A program made the translations under genes and the position numbers. 5,014 nucleotides of DNA, taken from Oscillospiraceae bacterium. Lineage in GTDB: Bacteria; Bacillota; Clostridia; Oscillospirales; Oscillospiraceae. Shown one piece after another: positions 1 to 5,014 of the stretch. Below the pieces are notes generated by a model that was given only the letters and a program-made list of their open reading frames with translations, had not been told where the DNA came from and ran no database searches. The stretch covers positions 1 through 5,014 of the forward strand of contig JAJQHT010000135.1 in assembly GCA_021199595.1 (NCBI GenBank), read 5' to 3'. Numbering within the stretch: position 1 is the stretch's first letter; the number at the start of each line of letters is the position of its first letter.

Positions 1-1
1 C

Positions 2-2092
2 CCCAGCGTGGATTACCAGAGCTGGGAGGTTCTGAGCGACAACGCTGCCATCGTCATTGAAAACGGCGAGGTGACGGTGGCTGACGACGCGGACGAGATG
101 ACGGAGGGCACCATCACCGCCACGGAAATTTCCGGCACCTATGTGTATTACAGCGAGATAGGCGCATGGAACAAGACCGAGACCCTGGCCGACGGCGGCG
201 TCGCCGGACAGAGCGGCATCGTCATCAACAACCAGTCCGATTCCGACGCGGCGGACGACGTTATCACCATCGGCGGGGAGGAGCTTCTCTACTCCGTGGA
301 GAGCGATTATTCCGCCATTGCCGACCGCGAGTTCAACACCGTTATCATTCTCGATAACGACGACAAGGGCGAGGAAAACCCCCTTGGCGCGGACTCCGAC
401 GGCGAGTTTGACGCGATTGAGGACACCGACAACTCCAACTGCACCTTCCCCGGTGTGGGCCTGTATGTGGCGGCCAACAAGGTCTATATCACGAACGCCC
501 TGATCGAGACCGTCGGCACCCACCGCCCGGCGCTCTACACCGCCTCCGCCGACGACGCCAACGGCGCGGTTGACCAGCAGGCCACCGTGGTTTTGACGGA
601 CTCCGTCCTGATTGGCTGGGGCTCCGAGGGCGACGGCTCCTCCGCGCCCACCTTCACGGGTATGTACGGCTCCACCCGTCCGACACTCCTGAACTCCGAC
701 GGGGACATCTATTTCTATAACTCCGCCGTGTATTGCAGCGACTGGGGCGCCTATTCCCTTGACCAGGCCTCCGGCACGCACCTTTACATCGTGAACACCT
801 ACAGCATCAACACCGTGGGCGGCTACGGCGTCTACGCGCTTGGCGCTGACAACACCGTCTGGATGTACGGCGCGAAGAGCGTCAGCGCCCAGTACGGCAT
901 CATCCTCTGCGCCCAGGGCAGCATTTACATGGACAACGTGGACGCGGCCTATGAGACCCAGGAAATCACCGTCACCGCCGGCTCCGACGCGGCGGAGACC
1001 ACCTTCACCGCCGACGCCATGGCCGAGTATGACGGCGTCATTGACGAGGCCGACTACCTGACCGCCGACGGCAGCTGCTTCATTTCCGGCTCTGTGAACG
1101 CCGTCTCCTTCACGGCGGACAGCTCCGGCCAGAATCTGGACAGCCACCTCATCTGCAACGGCACGTACTTCTCCACTCTGGACGAGGACGTGTCGGACGA
1201 GGACGGAAACCTCCTGACCGACGTCATGGAGTATAACGCCCTGTCCTATCTCGTGGACTACAGCGTCATCACAAACGGCGCGCCCTACTTCTTCTTTAAC
1301 TATATCGACGGCTCCACCCTATGCTACCGCAGCATCAACAACGAGACCGCCCTGACCGGTTGCACCCTGGAGTCCAAGACCGGCGTGGTCATCCAGTCCG
1401 TCCTGGGCTATGACTCCTCCGCCGGCGGCATCAACGTCGCGGACGGCACCGAGTATGTGGGCCTGGACATCACCCTGGCCGACATGACCGTGACCGGCGA
1501 TATTCTCCATGAGGACTATCAGCGCAAGATGGTGCTGACCCTCTCCGGCACGGAGCTGACCGGTGCTGTCGTCACCGGCACGCTGGCCAACTGGAACGAG
1601 AACATCGAGACCGCTATCGCCGAGGCCTGGGATTCCATCGACCCCAACGTGGACGCGGAGCGCACCGTGGGCGAGGTGGCCGAGGAGGCCGGCATCGAGA
1701 TGGCGAACACCATCGCGACGCTTGAAAAGAACGACACCTATGAGTCCTTCTGGGGCGTGCGCCTGACATTGGCGGACGAGTCCGTCTGGACCGTTACCGG
1801 CACCTCCAGCCTGGCCGAGCTGACCGTCGAGGAGGGTAGCGTCATCCAGGCCGCTGACGGCGCGGAGATCGCCATCTATGTGGACGTGGACATGGACAAC
1901 ACCATGACCGAGTATGACGTGACCACCGGCACCCAGGTGGACGAGCTGACCGCGGGCACCTATGAGAACGTGGTCATCGTCGTCACCGACGGCGCTGCTG
2001 CCGATGCCTCCGGGGAAGCCTCCGGCGACGGGCTGGGAGACAATCCCCCCGACGGCCTGGGCGGCGGATCTCTGGGCGACCCCATGAAATAA
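2..2092 (+). CDS. Large acidic secreted beta-helix-like protein, 5' end outside window
   Basis: The reading frame is open from the first codon in the window (position 2) to a TAA at 2090-2092. The first possible start, a GTG at 8, has no ribosome binding site, so the gene almost certainly begins upstream and the signal peptide is not visible. Residues here are counted from that GTG. The protein is built of short beta-strand/turn units rich in Gly, Asn, Asp, Thr and Tyr (roughly residues 130-440), the look of a right-handed parallel beta-helix. From about residue 508 it has the 'LTLSGTELTGAVV' style, and at Trp594 the 'VWTVTGTSSLAELTV' style, both typical of adhesin and autotransporter passenger repeats. 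By eye it has about 120 Asp/Glu against about 15 Lys/Arg. The C-terminus is a Ser/Gly/Asp/Pro tail ending GGSLGDPMK, with no LPXTG motif and no membrane helix, so any anchor must be N-terminal or absent. I infer an extracellular surface or secreted protein; ligand or enzymatic role is unknown. A polysaccharide-active beta-helix is an alternative. Confidence 0.82.
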   Translation, partial: PSVDYQSWEVLSDNAAIVIENGEVTVADDADEMTEGTITATEISGTYVYYSEIGAWNKTETLADGGVAGQSGIVINNQSDSDAADDVITIGGEELLYSVESDYSAIADREFNTVIILDNDDKGEENPLGADSDGEFDAIEDTDNSNCTFPGVGLYVAANKVYITNALIETVGTHRPALYTASADDANGAVDQQATVVLTDSVLIGWGSEGDGSSAPTFTGMYGSTRPTLLNSDGDIYFYNSAVYCSDWGAYSLDQASGTHLYIVNTYSINTVGGYGVYALGADNTVWMYGAKSVSAQYGIILCAQGSIYMDNVDAAYETQEITVTAGSDAAETTFTADAMAEYDGVIDEADYLTADGSCFISGSVNAVSFTADSSGQNLDSHLICNGTYFSTLDEDVSDEDGNLLTDVMEYNALSYLVDYSVITNGAPYFFFNYIDGSTLCYRSINNETALTGCTLESKTGVVIQSVLGYDSSAGGINVADGTEYVGLDITLADMTVTGDILHEDYQRKMVLTLSGTELTGAVVTGTLANWNENIETAIAEAWDSIDPNVDAERTVGEVAEEAGIEMANTIATLEKNDTYESFWGVRLTLADESVWTVTGTSSLAELTVEEGSVIQAADGAEIAIYVDVDMDNTMTEYDVTTGTQVDELTAGTYENVVIVVTDGAAADASGEASGDGLGDNPPDGLGGGSLGDPMK

Positions 2093-2122
2093 GTCGTCTG
2101 GGTCTTAAGACTTAGCATCATC

Positions 2123-2152
2123 GGCGCGTCAGGGCTTTTGCCCTGGCGCGTC
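2123..2152 (+). terminator. Stem-loop, probable terminator of the beta-helix gene
   Basis: About 31 bases after the TAA, a 13-bp stem (2123-2135 with 2140-2152) closes on a TTTT loop (2136-2139). The core is CGCGTCAGGGC pairing with GCCCTGGCGCG. Two of the pairs are G-T wobbles (2124 with 2151, 2129 with 2146). The stem is strong and GC-rich, but the following sequence (TGTGGTTTAAG from 2153) is only weakly T-rich, so termination may be leaky. Confidence 0.55.
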
Positions 2153-2172
2153 TGTGGTTTAAGAGAAAAAGC

Positions 2173-2205
2173 TGTGAATCATCCGAAAATTTGTTAATCA
2201 TCAGA
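2173..2205 (+). repeat. 14-base direct repeat abutting the thiolase promoter
   Basis: TGTGAATCATCCGA (2173-2186) and TGTTAATCATCAGA (2192-2205) match at 12 of 14 positions and are offset by 19 bases, close to two helical turns. The second copy ends one base before the -35 element at 2207. Position and spacing fit paired binding sites for a transcription regulator (an activator upstream of the -35, or a repressor), but no known operator is recognised, and chance similarity in AT-rich DNA is possible. Confidence 0.45.
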
Positions 2206-2206
2206 T

Positions 2207-2234
2207 TTGCAATCCGTTCACATTCTGATATAAT
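2207..2234 (+). promoter_or_regulatory. Extended -10 promoter of the thiolase gene
   Basis: A perfect TATAAT -10 box lies at 2229-2234, preceded by the TG of an extended -10 (TGA at 2226-2228). A -35-like TTGCAA (4 of 6 matches to TTGACA) lies at 2207-2212 with a 16-base spacer. Transcription would begin near 2240-2242, giving a leader of about 55 bases. The strength of the -10 suggests good expression by the housekeeping sigma factor. Confidence 0.8.
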
Positions 2235-2279
2235 AAAAAGGTAAATACTGCGCGGTTTTGTGCCGTGCCGATAAAATAT

Positions 2280-2286
2280 AAAGGAG
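2280..2286 (+). promoter_or_regulatory. Ribosome binding site of the thiolase gene
   Basis: AAAGGAG ends 10 bases before the ATG at 2297. It is a near-perfect Shine-Dalgarno and fixes this ATG as the start; the surrounding leader is AT-rich and little structured. Confidence 0.85.
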
Positions 2287-2296
2287 ACTGATACCA

Positions 2297-3466
2297 ATGA
2301 ACAAAGAGCCTGTTATCGTGGCCTATGGCCGCAGCCCGTGCTGCCGCGCCCGGAAGGGCGGTCTTGCGGGGATGCACCCGATCGAATACGCCGCTCAGAC
2401 CCTCCAGGGCGTGCTTGCGAAGATCCCCCAGCTCGACCCGGCCCTGATCGACGACGTTATCACCGGCTGCGCCTCCCCTACGAACGAGATGAGCATGAAC
2501 GCCTCCCGCCTGATCGTGAACCGCGCCGGCCTGCCGGAGAGCGTCTGCGGCCAGACCATCAACCGCTTCTGCTCCTCCGGCCTGCAGGCCATCGCCACCG
2601 CCTCCAACGCCATCGCCGTGGGGCAGATGCGCTGCGTCGTCGCCGGCGGCGTGGAGTGCATGACTCGGTGCTTTGCCCCCTATCCCGAGGAGCAGAAGGA
2701 CCCCTGGTTCGACGAAAACTACATCGGCGGCTACATGACCATGGGCGAGACCGCCGAGCGTGTGGTGGAGCGCTATAACATCTCCCGCGAGCGGATGGAG
2801 GAGATGGCCCTTCGCAGCCACACCCTGGCCGCCCAGGCCCGGAAGGCCGGAAAGCTCAACAAGTGCATCATCCCCATCACCGACCAGAACGGCAACGTGG
2901 TGGAGTATGACGACGGCATCCTGGCCGATATGGACGGGAACCTGAAGACCAGCATGGAGAAGATGGCCGGCATGAAGCCCTGCTTCCGCGAAAACGGCAC
3001 CGTCACCGCCGCGACCTCCTCCCAAACCACCGACGCCGCGGCCTATGTGGTAATCATGGACTCCGAGCTTGCGGCGGAGCTTGGCATCAAGCCCATCGCC
3101 CGGCTGAAGGGCTTTGCCGTGGCCGGGTGCGACGCCACCGTTATGGGCCTTGGCCCCATCTACGCCGTCCCCAAGGTAATGGCCCAGGTGGGCATGACCG
3201 TGGAGCAGATGGACGTGGTGGAGCTGAACGAGGCCTTCGCGAGCCAGTCCCTCGCCTGCATCGACACCCTGGGCTTCGATATGAAGAAGACCAACCCCTA
3301 CGGCGGGGCCATGGCCCTGGGCCATCCCATGGGCGCCACCGGCGCGTTCCTGACCATGAAGGCCCTCGACTACCTCCAGGATCCGGAGACCGCCGGCAAG
3401 TACGCCCTCGTCACCATGTGCATCGGCGGCGGCATGGGCGCGGCAGGCGTTTTCGAGCTGCTTTGA
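2297..3466 (+). CDS. Thiolase (acetyl-CoA acyltransferase, FadA-like)
   Basis: A complete 389-residue protein, the normal length for a thiolase. Thiolases cleave 3-ketoacyl-CoA with CoA, or run in reverse to condense acetyl-CoA with an acyl-CoA, in the cytoplasm. The nucleophile is Cys92 in NRFCSSGLQA. The second signature follows with Asn311 in ELNEAFA (oxyanion hole) and His343 in ALGHPMGATG. The acid/base Cys375 sits in MCIGGGMG. The segment AGCDATVMGLGP (277-288) and the TMCIG ending recall FadA (3-ketoacyl-CoA thiolase, EC 2.3.1.16) more than AtoB/PhaA, as I remember those sequences, but substrate chain length cannot be set from this. Oddities: the usual GN-S-S-DGAAA loop reads ATSSQTTDAAAYVV (239-252), with Ala for the DGA glycine, and there are 13 cysteines. 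It has its own promoter and terminators and no beta-oxidation or butyrate genes beside it in the window, so biosynthetic versus degradative direction is open. The start is supported by the ribosome binding site at 2280. Confidence 0.95.
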   Translation: MNKEPVIVAYGRSPCCRARKGGLAGMHPIEYAAQTLQGVLAKIPQLDPALIDDVITGCASPTNEMSMNASRLIVNRAGLPESVCGQTINRFCSSGLQAIATASNAIAVGQMRCVVAGGVECMTRCFAPYPEEQKDPWFDENYIGGYMTMGETAERVVERYNISRERMEEMALRSHTLAAQARKAGKLNKCIIPITDQNGNVVEYDDGILADMDGNLKTSMEKMAGMKPCFRENGTVTAATSSQTTDAAAYVVIMDSELAAELGIKPIARLKGFAVAGCDATVMGLGPIYAVPKVMAQVGMTVEQMDVVELNEAFASQSLACIDTLGFDMKKTNPYGGAMALGHPMGATGAFLTMKALDYLQDPETAGKYALVTMCIGGGMGAAGVFELL

Positions 3467-3474
3467 GCTGCTTT
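3455..3474 (+). repeat. 10-base tandem repeat spanning the thiolase stop codon
   Basis: GAGCTGCTTT occurs twice head-to-tail (3455-3464 and 3465-3474). The TGA stop (3464-3466) lies across the junction, and the second copy also provides part of the left arm of the following stem-loop. It looks like a small slippage duplication at the gene end. Confidence 0.7.
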
Positions 3475-3497
3475 AAAAGGCGGAGCCTTTTAAAGCA
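3469..3497 (+). other. Perfect 13-bp stem-loop just after the thiolase stop
   Basis: TGCTTTAAAAGGC (3469-3481) pairs perfectly with GCCTTTTAAAGCA (3485-3497) around a GGA loop. It begins 2 bases after the stop codon. No T-run follows (AGGGGGCTGC), so it is not a standard intrinsic terminator. It could halt decay of the mRNA 3' end or act as a first, weak terminator ahead of the stronger one at 3554. It could also be a dispersed intergenic repeat of the genome, which cannot be tested here. Confidence 0.6.
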
Positions 3498-3553
3498 AGG
3501 GGGCTGCGGCCTGTGCGCGCTAATAGCCGCTACCAACTACCCACTAACCACTG

Positions 3554-3590
3554 CAAAGGACGGGCTTCGGCCCGTCCTTTGTGTTGTTTG
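3554..3590 (+). terminator. Intrinsic terminator of the thiolase gene (UUCG loop)
   Basis: CAAAGGACGGGC (3554-3565) pairs perfectly over 12 bp with GCCCGTCCTTTG (3570-3581) around a TTCG tetraloop, and the 3' side runs into TTTGTGTTGTTT. The G-free, C/A-rich stretch 3530-3552 just upstream should stay unstructured and let the hairpin form. This separates the thiolase transcript from the tannase-like gene. Confidence 0.9.
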
Positions 3591-3617
3591 AGCCGGAATT
3601 GTGTTGTTTGGGCCGGA
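3581..3617 (+). repeat. Tandem 20-base duplication in the terminator tail
   Basis: GTGTTGTTTGAGCCGGA (3581-3597) recurs as GTGTTGTTTGGGCCGGA (3601-3617), 16 of 17 bases identical at a 20-base period. The first copy forms the T-rich tail of the terminator; the second lies just upstream of the next promoter. Confidence 0.75.
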
Positions 3618-3621
3618 GGGG

Positions 3622-3650
3622 TTTACATTTGACGGGAGAGGTGGTAAAGT
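3622..3650 (+). promoter_or_regulatory. Probable promoter of the tannase-like gene
   Basis: TTTACA (3622-3627, 5 of 6 matches) and TAAAGT (3645-3650, 4 of 6) are 17 bases apart, and the -10 is preceded by TGG, an extended -10 (3642-3644). Transcription would begin near 3657. A competing -35, TTGACG (3629-3634), has no comparable -10 at the right distance (AAAGAT at 3652, 3 of 6). A 6-bp inverted repeat TTTGAC/GTCAAA (3628-3633, 3649-3654) overlaps the core promoter and could be an operator, but is short. Confidence 0.55.
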
Positions 3651-3687
3651 CAAAGATATGACAATGCGTGTGTGGCGCAATATTTTT

Positions 3688-3694
3688 GGGAGGA
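3688..3694 (+). promoter_or_regulatory. Ribosome binding site of the tannase-like gene
   Basis: GGGAGGA lies 9 bases before the ATG at 3704 and is a strong Shine-Dalgarno. It decides the start, which is also the only one that gives a full signal peptide. Confidence 0.85.
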
Positions 3695-3703
3695 CAACAC
3701 ATC

Positions 3704-5014
3704 ATGAAAAAGCTATTATCCATCCTGCTGTGCCTGTGTCTGGTGTTCAGCCTGGGGACGATGGCGTTCGCCTCTGGCGAGGCGACCGGAGAGTCGGCGT
3801 CCGACGCGGACGCGGCCCTGACCATTGCAGACCCCGCTTGGACGCTGAGCGCTGACGGCAGCTACTATTCCCTCACGAATGTCCAGTACTGCACCAACGT
3901 GGTGAACGCCACGTACCAGTACATGAACATCTACGTTCCCGCGGCCTACATCGACGGCGGCGAGTGCAACGGCTATACCGCCGAGACCGCTCCTATTATC
4001 ATCGAGAACAACTGCATGGGCTGGAACAGCTCCAGTCCCAGCGGGGCCAACACCACCTATCTCGCGGAGGGCTTCGTGTTCGTGAGCGTCGGCGCGCGCA
4101 GCCGCAATGCGGAGGACGGCACCGGCAAAATGCCCGCTCCTGTGGTTGACCAGAAGGCCGCCGTCCGCTGCCTGCGGCTCAACGACGGGGTCATCCCCGG
4201 CGACAAGGAGAAGATCATCTCCCTCGGCTCCTCCGGCGGCGGCCAGATGAGCTCCATCCTGGGGGCCACCGGCAACATGGCCGCCTATTATGAGGATCTG
4301 TATGAATCCGGCGCGGCGGGAATCGTCCTGAGTGCGGACGGCACCTATACCTCCACCATCCGCGACGACATCTATGGCTCCATGTGCTTCTGCCCCATTG
4401 CCGACCTGAACAACGCCGACCTGGCCTACGCCTGGATGTGGTACGACCAGGGGGCCACCAGTGTAGCCACCATGTTCAGCGGAACGGTGGAATTTTCTGA
4501 GTTCCAGCTGGCCCTCCAGGAGGATCTGGCCGTGGCCTACTGCGAATACATCAACAGCCTTGGCCTGGTGAACGAGGAGGGGGAGGCCCTTTCCTTCGAC
4601 CTGACCGAGGACGGCACCCCCGACCCCCGCAGCGGCTCCTTCTATGACCAGATCCTTGAAAACATCTCCGACGCCCTGAACGCCTGGATCCAGGCCGAGG
4701 GCTATGCCTCCGTCTCCGCCTCCTCCGCCTCCGGCGAGGCAACGGACAGCTGGGAGAGCTATTACGCAACTCTGAACGACGCGGACTCCTGGCTTGTGGA
4801 GAACGAGGACGGCACCTGGTCTGTCACTGACATTGCCGGATTCCTGAACGGCACGGGCCTGTCCCGCAACAAGGACATCCCCGGCTTCGACACCTTCTTC
4901 GCCACCGAGGAGGGCAACGGCTTCGGCACCGCCGAGGAGGACGGCGTCCACTTCAGCGCCTCTGTCGCCGCCGTGCTGGAGGCAAATTACGACGAATACA
5001 GCGTCATGGAGGGC
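3704..5014 (+). CDS. Secreted tannase-like alpha/beta hydrolase, 3' end outside window
   Basis: The frame runs 437 codons from the ATG to the window end without a stop. A signal peptide is clear: MKK, a Leu/Cys-rich core, then AFA with probable cleavage after Ala23, followed by an acidic Ser/Ala/Asp linker (24-39). The mature part aligns, from memory, with L. plantarum tannase (about 469 residues), a gallate esterase. Shared blocks are IYVPAAYIDG (76-85), APVVDQKAAVRCLRLN (145-160), PGD (165-167), the nucleophile elbow GSSGG with Ser177, GATGN (187-191), CPIADLNNADLAYAW (230-244), NKDIPGFD (389-396) and EGNGFG (403-408). Lys390 and Glu403 line up with the residues I recall as galloyl contacts (Lys343, Glu357). 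The catalytic Asp and His should lie beyond the window. Odd features are an extra stretch near 203-222 and a Ser/Ala/Gly linker at 337-349 inside the presumed lid. Likely role: extracellular hydrolysis of gallate esters or related phenolic esters. A feruloyl or other carboxylesterase of the same fold is the alternative. Confidence 0.88.
   Translation, partial: MKKLLSILLCLCLVFSLGTMAFASGEATGESASDADAALTIADPAWTLSADGSYYSLTNVQYCTNVVNATYQYMNIYVPAAYIDGGECNGYTAETAPIIIENNCMGWNSSSPSGANTTYLAEGFVFVSVGARSRNAEDGTGKMPAPVVDQKAAVRCLRLNDGVIPGDKEKIISLGSSGGGQMSSILGATGNMAAYYEDLYESGAAGIVLSADGTYTSTIRDDIYGSMCFCPIADLNNADLAYAWMWYDQGATSVATMFSGTVEFSEFQLALQEDLAVAYCEYINSLGLVNEEGEALSFDLTEDGTPDPRSGSFYDQILENISDALNAWIQAEGYASVSASSASGEATDSWESYYATLNDADSWLVENEDGTWSVTDIAGFLNGTGLSRNKDIPGFDTFFATEEGNGFGTAEEDGVHFSASVAAVLEANYDEYSVMEG

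Noticed and set aside
8..10. GTG as the start of the beta-helix protein
   Set aside because: The frame is open upstream of it, there is no room for a ribosome binding site, and the following residues are not a signal peptide.
2102..2111. Perfect palindrome GTCTTAAGAC after the first gene
   Set aside because: It can form only a 4-bp hairpin with too small a loop. As a DNA site it is short and likely by chance.
2251..2267. Possible hairpin or riboswitch in the thiolase leader
   Set aside because: It is only a 5-bp stem with a G-T pair in a leader of about 55 bases, too short for a known riboswitch.
2201..3325. Long antisense open frame (374 residues) opposite the thiolase
   Set aside because: It is a low-complexity Gly/His/Ala shadow of a well-conserved thiolase, runs through the thiolase promoter and shows no recognisable motif.
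3127..3591. Forward open frame of 154 residues overlapping the thiolase end
   Set aside because: It is Arg/His/Gly-rich out-of-frame translation of the thiolase and continues through the terminator.
3716..4951. Long antisense open frame (411 residues) opposite the tannase-like gene
   Set aside because: It has no ribosome binding site, a composition dominated by Gly, Ala, Val and His typical of a GC-rich shadow frame, and it fully overlaps a gene with a signal peptide and family motifs.
1..5014. CRISPR array, tRNA/rRNA, insertion sequence or prophage parts
   Set aside because: No regularly spaced repeats, RNA gene signatures, transposase motifs or terminal inverted repeats are seen.

Overview
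The window reads like chromosomal DNA of a high-GC, gut-type Clostridia, most likely a member of the Oscillospiraceae (Oscillibacter, Dysosmobacter or Flavonifractor-like). This is inferred from GC-rich coding regions, AT-rich intergenic DNA, Gram-positive style strong Shine-Dalgarno sites and extended -10 promoters, Gram-positive signal peptide style, and the protein families present. No marker gene fixes the taxon. All three genes lie on the + strand.

Layout. (1) Positions 2-2092: the 3' part of a long, very acidic protein whose start lies outside the window. It looks like a secreted right-handed beta-helix (adhesin or autotransporter-passenger-like) protein and ends in a Gly/Asp/Pro-rich tail with no visible anchor. 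(2) Positions 2093-2296: a stem-loop likely to end transcription of gene 1, then a 14-base direct repeat lying directly upstream of an extended -10 promoter, then a ribosome binding site. (3) Positions 2297-3466: a complete 389-residue thiolase (FadA/AtoB superfamily) with all catalytic residues in place. (4) Positions 3467-3703: a perfect 13-bp stem-loop, a G-free stretch, a classical intrinsic terminator with a UUCG loop, a tandem 20-base duplication, and a promoter and ribosome binding site for the next gene. (5) Position 3704 to the end: a signal-peptide-bearing alpha/beta hydrolase that aligns, from memory, along its whole visible length with the bacterial tannase of Lactiplantibacillus plantarum. 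It is cut by the window end before the catalytic Asp and His.

How the parts fit. Each gene appears to be its own transcription unit, since the thiolase has its own promoter and terminator and the tannase-like gene has its own promoter. The two flanking proteins are extracellular and share a low-complexity acidic Ser-Gly-Glu-Ala linker style. The thiolase between them is cytoplasmic and is not embedded in a butyrate or beta-oxidation operon within this window. I see no mobile element, CRISPR array, RNA gene or obviously new multi-gene system. The most interesting points are the secreted tannase-like enzyme with conserved galloyl-contact residues and a lid insertion, the altered substrate-loop motif of the thiolase, and the direct repeat abutting the thiolase promoter.
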